The notes beneath the pieces were generated by a model, which saw only the letters and a program-made list of their open reading frames with translations, had not been told where the DNA came from and ran no database searches. DNA of 40,622 bases from the NCBI GenBank assembly GCA_027064005.1, contig JAMOQM010000095.1, positions 1 through 40,622 on the forward strand, in the 5' to 3' direction. Source of the DNA: Candidatus Cloacimonadota bacterium (GTDB lineage Bacteria > Cloacimonadota > Cloacimonadia > Cloacimonadales > JAMOQM01). A program made the translations under genes and the position numbers. Of the stretch, positions 20,867 to 30,451 are shown piece after piece (position 1 is the stretch's first letter; each line of letters begins with the position of its first letter).

Positions 20867-21684
20867 TGCTTACACTATTATTTATAAATCCAAAAAGAGT
20901 TAAGTTTCCTAAACTCAACGATGTTGATGAATTTATAATTTCTGAATGCGATAACATAGATACTGTGAATATTACGAGTTTTGACGCCATTTTAATGACA
21001 GAATCTATAGAAAAAGAACAGCTCAAAGAATTAAAAAGAAAAACTAATTTTAGATTTATACCGTTTATTTTAATGAAACAAGATAAAACTGAAAAAAATA
21101 GTGGTGAGATTAAATTTAATTTAATTACTAAATTTCCTAATAATGAAAATGAACTATTCCCGATTCTTAATAAAATAAAAAAAATCATTGAAGTTGCCAA
21201 TAACTTTAATTATAAGGCGATTGAACCATTTAAAGAAACAATTCCGGAAGTTTTTTCGACTATGGCATTTTTGGAAGCTAATTTAGTTGAATCTTATATT
21301 GATTCAAACAATTCTATTTATGATGAAATTTCGGCCAGTCTATCTCTTACCGGTTCAAGGCGAGGGATTTTAGTGATCACTTTTTCAGAAAAATTGGCTA
21401 GAAAGATGATTGCCAGGTTTATTGCGGTGGAAGAAGACGGGTTGACCAAAAGCGAAGTTTATGATGGTGCCGGTGAGATAATAAACATAATTGCCGGGAA
21501 TGCTAAAGCTAGAATGAATGATTTAAAAGACCATTTTGATCTTTCGGCTCCATTTGTCGTTTCAGGGAAAGATCATAGTATTTATATTCAGAATGATTTA
21601 CCATGCGTAACCATGGTGTATAACATAGAAGGTGAATATTTTGCTTTTAAATTATTTTTAATGTCGCTAAAAAGTAAAAAGTAA
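20866..21684 (+). CDS. CheX/CheC-like chemotaxis phosphatase domain protein with N-terminal receiver-like region
   Basis: C-terminal GILVITFSEKLARKMIARFI...VYDGAGEIINIIAGNAKARM matches the CheX-like helix motif; GTG start overlapping the HDOD stop. Confidence 0.82.
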   Translation: MLTLLFINPKRVKFPKLNDVDEFIISECDNIDTVNITSFDAILMTESIEKEQLKELKRKTNFRFIPFILMKQDKTEKNSGEIKFNLITKFPNNENELFPILNKIKKIIEVANNFNYKAIEPFKETIPEVFSTMAFLEANLVESYIDSNNSIYDEISASLSLTGSRRGILVITFSEKLARKMIARFIAVEEDGLTKSEVYDGAGEIINIIAGNAKARMNDLKDHFDLSAPFVVSGKDHSIYIQNDLPCVTMVYNIEGEYFAFKLFLMSLKSKK

Positions 21685-21713
21685 GTTTTGTTGCTTAATG
21701 GAAAAATTAATCA

Positions 21714-21742
21714 AAATTGTTATCTAACGATGGTAACAATTT
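21714..21742 (+). promoter_or_regulatory. Stem-loop upstream of TAXI SBP (operator or 5' UTR hairpin)
   Basis: AAATTGTTATC-taacgat-GGTAACAATTT: 11-bp stem with one G-T wobble, 7-nt loop; no following T-tract. Confidence 0.45.
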
Positions 21743-21761
21743 ACAAGTTACGGAGTGAGTT

Positions 21762-22775
21762 ATGAAAAAAGTATTTTTAATTGCAATAACATTAGTTGCG
21801 GTAGCATTGTTATTTACCGGCTGTGGAAAAACACAAGCAAATGGAACAAAGGTAAAATATGTTACTATTGGAACCGGTGGAGTTACCGGAGTTTATTATC
21901 CAACCGGTGGAGCTATCAGTAGGATGGTAAATAAAAAATCAAGTGAATACGGAATTAAGGCAACAGTGGAATCAACAGCAGGCTCCGTTTATAATATAAA
22001 CGGTGTTTTAAGTGGAGAATTGGATTTTGGCATTGCTCAATCTGATCGTCAATATCTTGCTTATAACGGTAAATCAAAAGAATGGACAACTCCACAAACT
22101 GAGTTAAGATCTGTTTTTTCTATTCACCCTGAATCAATTACTTTGATTGCAACTGAAAAAAGTGGAATCAAAACAATTAAAGATATTAAAGGAAAACATA
22201 TCAATTTAGGTCCTGCCGGATCAGGAAATTTAGTTAATGCAATGGATATTATTAAAGCTATGGGATGGAAAGAAGGCGATGTTAAGGCAGAACATATCAA
22301 ACCGGTTGAATCTCCGGGCTTAATTCAAGACGGTAGAATTGATGGATTTTTCTACACTGTTGGTCATCCTAACGGAAACATTAAAGAAGCTTGTGCCGGA
22401 AGAATCAAAGTAAGATTGGTTGACATTGTTGGTCCACAAATTGATGAATTACTTTCGACACATCCGTATTATGCTAAAACTATCATTCCTCACGAATTTT
22501 ATCCTACTTCAACAAATGACAAAGACACTCAAACAATTGGTGTGAAAGCAACATTAGTAACATCGACAAAAGTTTCTGAAGATGTTGTTTACGCAATTAC
22601 AAAAGAAGTTTTTGATAACTTTGAGACTTTTAAAACATTACATCCGGCCTATAAAGTTTTAACAAAACAAAATATGTTAGAAGGCCTTTCAGCTCCAATT
22701 CACAAAGGAGCTTTGAAATATTATAAAGAATCCGGTTTGATTAAATATATTAAACCTTCTTTGATTTTACCATAG
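21762..22775 (+). CDS. TAXI-family TRAP transporter solute-binding protein (lipoprotein)
   Basis: Lipobox LLFTGCGK; IGTGGVTGVYYPTGGAISRMVN; AGSGNLVNAMDIIKAMGW. Confidence 0.95.
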   Translation: MKKVFLIAITLVAVALLFTGCGKTQANGTKVKYVTIGTGGVTGVYYPTGGAISRMVNKKSSEYGIKATVESTAGSVYNINGVLSGELDFGIAQSDRQYLAYNGKSKEWTTPQTELRSVFSIHPESITLIATEKSGIKTIKDIKGKHINLGPAGSGNLVNAMDIIKAMGWKEGDVKAEHIKPVESPGLIQDGRIDGFFYTVGHPNGNIKEACAGRIKVRLVDIVGPQIDELLSTHPYYAKTIIPHEFYPTSTNDKDTQTIGVKATLVTSTKVSEDVVYAITKEVFDNFETFKTLHPAYKVLTKQNMLEGLSAPIHKGALKYYKESGLIKYIKPSLILP

Positions 22776-22794
22776 TAATTAATTTTAATTACCT

Positions 22795-22820
22795 AAAAGG
22801 AGGAGTAATATCCTCCTTTT
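22795..22820 (+). terminator. Intercistronic hairpin (possible partial terminator/attenuator) between TAXI SBP and TRAP permease
   Basis: AAAAGGAGGA-GTAATA-TCCTCCTTTT perfect 10-bp stem followed by GTTTT. Confidence 0.7.
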
Positions 22821-22857
22821 GTTTTAATTAAAATCAAATTCAAAAGAAGGAGTAATT

Positions 22858-24900
22858 ATGAATGATAAAATTAAATTTGATGAAGAAATGAGTGAAATCA
22901 TTAAGATAGATGAAGGTGAAATAAGAAAAGACAGAGCATTCGACAAGTTTATTGTTTCTGCTTTGCTTATTGGCTGGTCAATATTTCAAATGCTCCTGCC
23001 GACTGTTTTAATGTTGGATTCAATTGCTGTTAGAGCAATTCATTTAGCTTTTGCGATTTCAATTATATTTTTAACAATTCCGATGTTCAAAAAAAGAAAA
23101 TGTAAGGTAAAGGCGTTATCCGAAAAAGGACATGTCCCGATTATTGATTATATTTTGGCAATTGTATCAGTACTTGCGGTTCTCTATATAATTATAGATT
23201 ATTCAGGGATTATTGGAAGAGCCGGAAGACCGTTAAGTAGAGATTTGGTGATTAGCTTTTTGACAATAGTTTTAGTGATAGAAGCATCTCGAAGAGTAAT
23301 TGGTCCTGCTTTAGGAATTATAGCTTTAGCATTTTCAGCCTATGCATTTTTAGGACCATATATGCCGGAGTTTATCGCTTTTAAAGGCATTTCGCTTTCT
23401 AAATATGTAACTCAATTGGTTCTTTCTACGGAAGGAATTTATGGAATTCCTCTTGATGTTTCAGCTCAAACAGTATTTCTATTCGTGCTTTTGGGTGCGA
23501 TTCTCGATAAAGTTGGGGCAGGAACTTTCTTTAATGATTTAGCTATTTCATTATTGGGAAGATTTAAAGGCGGTCCGGCAAAAGCATCTGTTGTTTCCAG
23601 TGGATTTACAGGATTATTTTCCGGTTCTAGTATTGCTAATGTTGTTACAACCGGAGTTTTCACAATTCCCTTGATGAAGAAAGTCGGGTATCCTTCTAAA
23701 ATTGCGGCTGCCACAGAAGTTGCTGCTAGTACAAATGGACAATTAATGCCACCAATTATGGGTGCGGCAGCATTTATCATTGCTGAATACTTAGCGATTC
23801 CCTATATAGATGTTATTAAAGCTGCAGCTATTCCTGCCTTTGTTTCTTATTTTGCGTTATTTTATATTACTCATTTAGAGGCATCGAGATTAAATATGTC
23901 AGGATTATCTAAAGAAGATGTTCCCAATTTTTGGGAAGTTCTAAAGAAAGGATATTATTTCCTGATTCCCCTAATAATTCTAATGTATCAATTGATGGTT
24001 TTAAGATATTCCCCAAAATTAGGTGCTTTTTATGCAATCTTAATCACTATTGGGATATTGCTAATTAGAGAAATTTATACTAAGAAAAATATTACTAAAG
24101 CTTTTATTTCAGCAATTAAAATTACCGGTAGAGGATTTGAAGCAGGGGCGAGAAATATGCTTGCAGTTGCTTTAGCTACAGCTACTGCCGGAATCGTTGT
24201 TGGTATTGTAAATATGGGTATTGGTAGTATGATTGTACAGATTGTAGAAGTTTTATCAATGGGTAATATCTTCTTATTGTTATTCATTACAGCTATTGCA
24301 AGTTTAATCCTGGGAATGGGACTTCCAACAACAGCGACTTACATTGTTATGGCTTCGATTACTGTACCTGTTATTGTTAATCTAAGTGCTAAAATGGGTG
24401 GAAATCCTATACCTGCAATTGCGGCACATTTATTCTGTTTCTATTTTGGGATATTGGCTGATGATACGCCACCGGTTGGGTTAGCCGCTTATACTGCGGC
24501 GGCAATAGCGAAATCTGATCCGATTGAAACAGGTATTCAAGGATTTATTTATGATTTGAGAACGGCTGCAATTCCATTTATGTTTGTATTCAATCCGGAA
24601 TTAGTTCTGGTTGGTGTAACATCATTCTGGCAAGCAATGTTAATTTTTACCATGGCTGTTTTTGGTGCTTTCACTTTCACAAACTCTACTCAGGGTTGGT
24701 TTTTGGTAAAAAATAAATGGTGGGAAGCTCCGATATTTTTGGCAATTTCGATAATGTTTTTCTATCCTGCCATAATCACACGAATTTTTGATTTAGACTA
24801 TTCATTACGATATTATATGTATCTTATTCCGATAATTCTTTATGTGCTAATGTATTTTAGCCAAAAAATAAGAGTAAAAAGAAAATTAGCTATCTCATAA
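22858..24900 (+). CDS. TRAP transporter permease, fused 4TM/12TM
   Basis: Large multi-TM protein with GRFKGGPAKASVVSSGFTGLFSGSSIANVVTTG and PPIMGAAAFI, LGMGLPTTATYI motifs. Confidence 0.96.
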   Translation: MNDKIKFDEEMSEIIKIDEGEIRKDRAFDKFIVSALLIGWSIFQMLLPTVLMLDSIAVRAIHLAFAISIIFLTIPMFKKRKCKVKALSEKGHVPIIDYILAIVSVLAVLYIIIDYSGIIGRAGRPLSRDLVISFLTIVLVIEASRRVIGPALGIIALAFSAYAFLGPYMPEFIAFKGISLSKYVTQLVLSTEGIYGIPLDVSAQTVFLFVLLGAILDKVGAGTFFNDLAISLLGRFKGGPAKASVVSSGFTGLFSGSSIANVVTTGVFTIPLMKKVGYPSKIAAATEVAASTNGQLMPPIMGAAAFIIAEYLAIPYIDVIKAAAIPAFVSYFALFYITHLEASRLNMSGLSKEDVPNFWEVLKKGYYFLIPLIILMYQLMVLRYSPKLGAFYAILITIGILLIREIYTKKNITKAFISAIKITGRGFEAGARNMLAVALATATAGIVVGIVNMGIGSMIVQIVEVLSMGNIFLLLFITAIASLILGMGLPTTATYIVMASITVPVIVNLSAKMGGNPIPAIAAHLFCFYFGILADDTPPVGLAAYTAAAIAKSDPIETGIQGFIYDLRTAAIPFMFVFNPELVLVGVTSFWQAMLIFTMAVFGAFTFTNSTQGWFLVKNKWWEAPIFLAISIMFFYPAIITRIFDLDYSLRYYMYLIPIILYVLMYFSQKIRVKRKLAIS

Positions 24901-24901
24901 G

Positions 24902-26908
24902 ATGAAAAAATTTCAGATTATTTCTGAACTTGTTCCGTCCGGAGATCAGCCTCAAGCAATTTCTGAATTAGTAGATGGAGTTAAATCCAACGAAAAATAT
25001 CAGATTTTGCTTGGGGTTACCGGTTCGGGAAAGACTTTCACAATTGCCAATGTTATTGAAAAAGTTAATAAACCTACAATAATAATTTCACACAATAAAA
25101 CTCTTGCTGCTCAACTTTACGGAGAATTCAAACAACTTTTTCCTAATAATGCTGTTGAATATTTTATCAGTTATTATGATTATTACCAACCGGAAGCATA
25201 TCTGCCCGGAAAAGATATCTATATTGAAAAAGATTCTGATATTAATGATCAGATTGAAAAACTGAGATTACGTTCGACAATGTCTTTAGCCGAGAGAAAA
25301 GATGTTATAATTGTTGCCAGTGTTTCCAGCATTTACGGATTAGGAATTCCTGAAGAATATCGAGAAGCAATGATAAAAATAAAATGTGGTGAAATTATTG
25401 ATAGAGATGATTTTTTACGGCAATTAGTCAATATTCATTATGGAAGAAATGACGTGGCGTTTGAAAGAGGATGTTTTAGGGTAAAAGGTGATACTGTTGA
25501 TGTTTATCCTGCTTATCTTGAAAATTCCATTAGAATTGAATTTTTCGGAGACGAAGTTGAAAAAATTTATCGCTTAAATCCCATTGATAATCATATTCTT
25601 GAGGAAGTTGAGGAATATTCTATTTTTCCCGCCAGGCATTTTATTATGTCTGAAGGAAGGTTAGAAAAGGCTTTGATTTCTATAGAAAATGAAATGAATG
25701 AACAAATTAAATATTTTCTTGATAATAACAAATTTGTAGAAGCTCAAAGAATTGAACAGCGAACAAAGTATGATATGGAAATGCTGAAAGAATTGGGATA
25801 TTGTTCCGGGATTGAAAATTACTCCAGACATTTTAGTGGAGCAAAACCCGGCGAACCTCCATTTTGTCTTTTGGATTATTTTCCTAAAGATTTTTTAATG
25901 GTAATTGACGAATCTCACGTAACTCTACCTCAAATCAAAGCAATGTACGGCGGAGATTATTCTCGGAAAAAAAATCTTGTAGAATATGGTTTTAGATTGC
26001 CTTCCGCTTTTGATAATCGTCCCTTAAAATTTGAAGAATTCCTAAATAAAATTAATAAAGCTATTTTTGTTTCGGCAACACCTGCCGATTTTGAAATGAA
26101 TCTCACTCAAGGAGTTTTTGTCGAACAAGTTATCAGACCAACCGGATTGTTAGATCCTGAAATTGAGATTCGTCCGATTAATACTCAAATTGATGATCTA
26201 TTGGAGCAAATTAGAATTCGAACTGAAAAAAATGAGAAAGTCTTAGTTACTACTTTGACAAAGAGAATGTCGGAAGATTTAACGGAATATTTAGTGAAAG
26301 CCGGAGTTAAAGCTCGCTATCTTCATTCTGAAATAAATTCAATTGAACGAACTCAAATTATTCGCGATTTACGTCTCGGAGAGTTTGACGTTTTAATCGG
26401 AATTAACCTTCTCCGAGAAGGTTTGGATTTACCGGAAGTTTCTTTAGTAGCAATATTGGATGCTGACAAAGCCGGATTTTTAAGGTCGGAAAGATCCTTA
26501 ATTCAAACTTCCGGGAGAGCGGCGAGAAATTCAGCAGGGAAAGTTATTTTTTATGCCGATGTTCAAACAGACGCTATTAAAAATACGATTAGAGAAACAA
26601 ATCGAAGACGTGCCAAACAAATAAAATATAATGAAGAAAACGGTATCATTCCTAAGACGATAATTAAGTCAAAAGAAGAAATTATGCTCTCTACAAAAGT
26701 TGCAGAAGGATATGCAAAATATAATACCAAGAAAAATGAAAAAGCAGAATTCAAAAAATATCTTGATTTAGATAACGTTGATACAATTATTGACCTCTTA
26801 AAAAATGAAATGGAAAAATTAGCTAAAGAATTGAAATTTGAAGAAGCTGCCGAAGTTAGAGATCGGATTTCAGAATTAGAAAAAATTGCTAAAATAGGGG
26901 AGAAATAA
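24902..26908 (+). CDS. uvrB: Excinuclease ABC subunit UvrB
   Basis: GDQPQAI, GVTGSGKTFT, FISYYDYYQPEAYLPGKDIYIEKD, INLLREGLDLPEVSLVAILDADKAGFLRSERSLIQTSGRAARN, C-terminal UVR motif. Confidence 0.99.
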   Translation: MKKFQIISELVPSGDQPQAISELVDGVKSNEKYQILLGVTGSGKTFTIANVIEKVNKPTIIISHNKTLAAQLYGEFKQLFPNNAVEYFISYYDYYQPEAYLPGKDIYIEKDSDINDQIEKLRLRSTMSLAERKDVIIVASVSSIYGLGIPEEYREAMIKIKCGEIIDRDDFLRQLVNIHYGRNDVAFERGCFRVKGDTVDVYPAYLENSIRIEFFGDEVEKIYRLNPIDNHILEEVEEYSIFPARHFIMSEGRLEKALISIENEMNEQIKYFLDNNKFVEAQRIEQRTKYDMEMLKELGYCSGIENYSRHFSGAKPGEPPFCLLDYFPKDFLMVIDESHVTLPQIKAMYGGDYSRKKNLVEYGFRLPSAFDNRPLKFEEFLNKINKAIFVSATPADFEMNLTQGVFVEQVIRPTGLLDPEIEIRPINTQIDDLLEQIRIRTEKNEKVLVTTLTKRMSEDLTEYLVKAGVKARYLHSEINSIERTQIIRDLRLGEFDVLIGINLLREGLDLPEVSLVAILDADKAGFLRSERSLIQTSGRAARNSAGKVIFYADVQTDAIKNTIRETNRRRAKQIKYNEENGIIPKTIIKSKEEIMLSTKVAEGYAKYNTKKNEKAEFKKYLDLDNVDTIIDLLKNEMEKLAKELKFEEAAEVRDRISELEKIAKIGEK

Positions 26909-26910
26909 AG

Positions 26911-27342
26911 ATGTCTATAATTGATAAATTAAGTGAATCTGAAAAAACTTTAAAAGTATATTCCGTCGATAATAACGGGAAACAATTTATTGTTTATGAA
27001 GTAAGATTCAGTAATAACAAAGGTATCGCGAAATCAAGTTTGGAATTTATAAAGAAAGACTTTGTTAAGTATAAAAATGTTGTAATAATTTTTAATGCAA
27101 AATATATTGATTCTTCAACCACTTTTGCAAAATCTTTATATACGGATTTAAAAGAATATCGAAACGTATTCTTCGATAAAAGAGTTTATAAATTTGCTGT
27201 GATTGTTAAAGGATTTGTTAAACATAGAATGGTTATCGGAGCTTTTGACCTTTTATTTCAAGATAGCAAAGAAAGTATAAAAAAATTTAATTATTTTTCA
27301 AATCAAAAAAAAGATGATATTCTGAAATGGTTATTAACTTAA
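26911..27342 (+). CDS. Hypothetical protein (SpoIIAA/STAS-like fold possible)
   Basis: 143-aa ORF 2 nt after uvrB; VVIIFNAKYIDSSTTFAKSLYTDLKEYRN pattern. Family not recognised with certainty. Confidence 0.55.
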   Translation: MSIIDKLSESEKTLKVYSVDNNGKQFIVYEVRFSNNKGIAKSSLEFIKKDFVKYKNVVIIFNAKYIDSSTTFAKSLYTDLKEYRNVFFDKRVYKFAVIVKGFVKHRMVIGAFDLLFQDSKESIKKFNYFSNQKKDDILKWLLT

Positions 27343-27508
27343 AAAAATACTATTTAGAACCATTTTAATTCCTCAAATAATTATTTTATAATTGAGAATT
27401 ATACGAATCTAAGAAAATTAAAAATCTATTTAAAATCTAGGGTTGACAAAGAATAAAAATAAAATTGTTTTGCTCAATGATTAAAGTATAAAACAAATGG
27501 AGAAGTAA

Positions 27509-28723
27509 ATGAAAAAACAAAATATAATAATAACAATTTTATTGTTGATTGTTGGAATGTTAAACGCAAACTCAATTTTTTCCTTTTATGGATTTCCAAA
27601 TGAGCAAAAAAGTTTGGATACCTATAGTTTAGGAATGGGAGAAACCGGTTGCTCCGACTTATTTAGAGCAAGCACATCGTTAATGAACCCCTCACTCGCA
27701 GTAACAATTAATAACGTTAATTATGCAACTGCCATAAAAGCCGGTTATGTGAAATATGAAGATAATCTCAACAATTCTTTTTGGGATAATACCTCTTATA
27801 TGCCATATTTTAATGTCATTCTTCCATTATATAAAAATCATAGACTTGGATTTAATTTCTCATCGTATTTAACTGCAAATATCGACCAGAAATCAGATTT
27901 AATGACGGTTGATGATTTGAGCTATTATGAAAATCATAAACTTCATTCCGAGATTTATAATACGGAAGTTTTCTATGCTTTTAAAAATAAAATCGTAAAT
28001 ATTGGAATCTCAGGAAAATATTATTTCGGAAATAGAGTGGAATATTGGTCTCAAGATTTTCAAGATGACAGTCTTTTTAACGCTGCTTACGAAAATAACC
28101 AGACTTACAAAAATCCCGGGTTTTCTCTTGGATTAAGTAAAAAAATAAACAATTTTTCTTTTGGATTAGTCTATATTAATAAAACAAAATTAACAGGTGA
28201 TAAGAAATACACTACTATTCATAATGATTTCACAACTGTTTCAAAAGGATATACAATCCCGCAAGAAATTGATTTTGGAACTACTTGGAAAATGACTAAT
28301 ACAATCAAATATTCTTTGGATATGAATTATGAGAGATGGGAACAAACTTCTGATGATTACCGAAATACTTTGAAAATCGGTGGCGGTTTTGCTTATGATC
28401 CTTTGTGGGGTTATGGTAAATGGTATCAAAGAATTCCAGTCAGAGCCGGTGCTTATTTTCGCCAACTTCCTTTTCAATCTCAAAATAATGATGTTGACGA
28501 AATCGGGTTAACTCTTGGCTTAAGTGTACCTTTAAAAACTCCTGATAAAAAAATTAACATTGCTTTTAAAGCTAGTAAACGCGGGGATAGTTCTCATAAT
28601 CAATATCAAGAAAGTTCTTATTTCATTTCAATCGGATTTTCAGGATTTGATGTTTTTAAAAGTAGAGTTAAGAAAACAGGTGTGCGTGAGATTCCGATTC
28701 CTGATAAAAGTGGGGTTCAATGA
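27509..28723 (+). CDS. Outer-membrane beta-barrel protein (FadL/OmpP1-like)
   Basis: Signal peptide, GMGETGCSDLFRASTSLMNPSLAVTI, alternating beta-strand pattern, DFGTTWKMTNTIKYSLDMNYERWEQT. Confidence 0.72.
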   Translation: MKKQNIIITILLLIVGMLNANSIFSFYGFPNEQKSLDTYSLGMGETGCSDLFRASTSLMNPSLAVTINNVNYATAIKAGYVKYEDNLNNSFWDNTSYMPYFNVILPLYKNHRLGFNFSSYLTANIDQKSDLMTVDDLSYYENHKLHSEIYNTEVFYAFKNKIVNIGISGKYYFGNRVEYWSQDFQDDSLFNAAYENNQTYKNPGFSLGLSKKINNFSFGLVYINKTKLTGDKKYTTIHNDFTTVSKGYTIPQEIDFGTTWKMTNTIKYSLDMNYERWEQTSDDYRNTLKIGGGFAYDPLWGYGKWYQRIPVRAGAYFRQLPFQSQNNDVDEIGLTLGLSVPLKTPDKKINIAFKASKRGDSSHNQYQESSYFISIGFSGFDVFKSRVKKTGVREIPIPDKSGVQ

Positions 28724-30273
28724 TTTTAGAATGGAATTATGAAGGTAATGCCGAATTAAATTGTATCGAGCAATTTAAAAAAAATCGAAATTTTGCTGAT
28801 GATTTTTTCTCACCTACATTAGATTTATTACCTGATGAATATTTGATGAAAGATATCGAAAAAGCAGCAAATAGAATAATTAAGGCAATACGAGATAAAA
28901 AAAGAATCATTATTTTTGGTCATGACGATTTGGACGGAATTTCCAGTTCATATATCTTATATGATTTTTTGGAAAAAATGGGCTCGCAATATCATTACTA
29001 TTATATCCCAAACAGATTTAAAGATAATCACGGTTTACAACAGAATTTTATCGATTTAGTTGTTGAAAAAAAAATAGATTTGGTTATTACGGTTGACGGT
29101 GGAAGTTCATCTTTCGACGCTGTTGAAAAGTTGAATGAATTGGGCGTGGATGTCATAATAACTGATCATCATATTGTTCCTGAAAAACTTCCCAATGCTT
29201 TTGCCATAGTTAATCCTAAACAAAAAGATTGTTCTTATCCGTTTGATATGTTAGCCGGTGTTGGCGTAATTTTTATGGTTATAAAAGTTATGTGTAAAAT
29301 CCTAAATATTGAGATGCAGAAAGCTTATATTTTATGGGCAGCTGTCGGTTCTTGGGCTGATAAAGTTCCTCTGAATGGAGTTAATAGGATTTTAGTTAGA
29401 AATGCTCTGGACAATTGGTTGGAATATGAAGATGAATCAATGGAATTTTTTCATTACTATTACTCGATAAATAAATCTCTTTTTTCTAAATTTAATTTTA
29501 TGGCTTTTCTTACCAGGATTTTATCAAATGGAAGATCAGATAAAGGTATTCATTATGCAATGGAACTTTTAATATCGAAAATAAATAAAAAGAAATTTTA
29601 TGATATCTTAATGAAGGAAAAAATAGAAAATGAAAAAAAAATTGAAGAAGTCATTAAATTTTGTAACAAGATTTCGGTTGATAAAAGTCAAAATTATTTT
29701 ATTTACTATGATGAAAATGACGAGTTTCAATACAATTTAATCGGTTTAATTGCCTCCATTATTTCATCAAAATATAGAATCCCTGTCTTAATTTTCAAAA
29801 AGAAAAAAGATCAATTACTTTGTGAAGGAAGATGTACGGATGGATTTAATCTCGTTGAGTCTTTTGAATATTGTAAAGACGACCTTATCCAATTCGGTGG
29901 ACATTTTAAAGCAGCGGGATTTGTTGCCGATATAAATAAAATTGATGATATTGCCAGTAAATTCCGGTCTTTCGTAGAATTGAAAAAAGAAAATATCTTA
30001 AAAAATAAAAAAATTAATGTTGATATAGTTTTGGAAAATATCCAAGAATTAGGTAATTGCATTTATCTTTTTTCTGACTTTATTCCTTTTGGAATTGGAA
30101 ATCCCGAACCGAAAATTTTGGTTAAATCCTGTTTGTTTTCGGAACTTTCAAATTTGCCTAAAATAAATATTTCCGGTAATAATGATATATGTTTGACTAA
30201 AAAATATGATTTTCTTTTGTCATTCTCAAATAAAAATATGTTAAATATTGTAGATTACAGAATTAATGAATGA
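28720..30273 (+). CDS. RecJ-like DHH/DHHA1 phosphoesterase
   Basis: FGHDDLDGISSSYIL, DLVITVDGG, VDVIITDHHIVPE, MLAGVGVIF, QFGGHFKAAGF motifs. Confidence 0.9.
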   Translation: MILEWNYEGNAELNCIEQFKKNRNFADDFFSPTLDLLPDEYLMKDIEKAANRIIKAIRDKKRIIIFGHDDLDGISSSYILYDFLEKMGSQYHYYYIPNRFKDNHGLQQNFIDLVVEKKIDLVITVDGGSSSFDAVEKLNELGVDVIITDHHIVPEKLPNAFAIVNPKQKDCSYPFDMLAGVGVIFMVIKVMCKILNIEMQKAYILWAAVGSWADKVPLNGVNRILVRNALDNWLEYEDESMEFFHYYYSINKSLFSKFNFMAFLTRILSNGRSDKGIHYAMELLISKINKKKFYDILMKEKIENEKKIEEVIKFCNKISVDKSQNYFIYYDENDEFQYNLIGLIASIISSKYRIPVLIFKKKKDQLLCEGRCTDGFNLVESFEYCKDDLIQFGGHFKAAGFVADINKIDDIASKFRSFVELKKENILKNKKINVDIVLENIQELGNCIYLFSDFIPFGIGNPEPKILVKSCLFSELSNLPKINISGNNDICLTKKYDFLLSFSNKNMLNIVDYRINE

Positions 30274-30280
30274 GGTAATA

Positions 30281-30451
30281 ATGACGATAAATCCATATCT
30301 TTGTGATGTTTGTGGAACTTGTGTATCTGTTTGCCCTGTTGACGCAATTGTGGTTGAAGAAAATAGGGTTGTTCTTGATAATGAAAAATGTATTCGCTGT
30401 AGAAAATGCGTAATTGTCTGTCCGGTAAAAGCAATTTCGGAGAAAAATTAA
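30281..30451 (+). CDS. 2[4Fe-4S] ferredoxin
   Basis: Two CxxCxxCxxxCP clusters (CDVCGTCVSVCPVDAI; CIRCRKCVIVCPVKAI). Start taken at 30281 behind gaggtaata. Confidence 0.93.
   Translation: MTINPYLCDVCGTCVSVCPVDAIVVEENRVVLDNEKCIRCRKCVIVCPVKAISEKN

Noticed and set aside
27361-27425. AT-rich imperfect inverted repeat upstream of the OMP gene (taattcctcaaataatt...aattgagaatta)
   Set aside because: Imperfect, AT-only stem with weak stability; not distinguishable from compositional background.
28560-28742. Short + ORF overlapping the end of the OMP gene and start of the DHH gene
   Set aside because: Out of frame with both supported genes; no RBS or motif.
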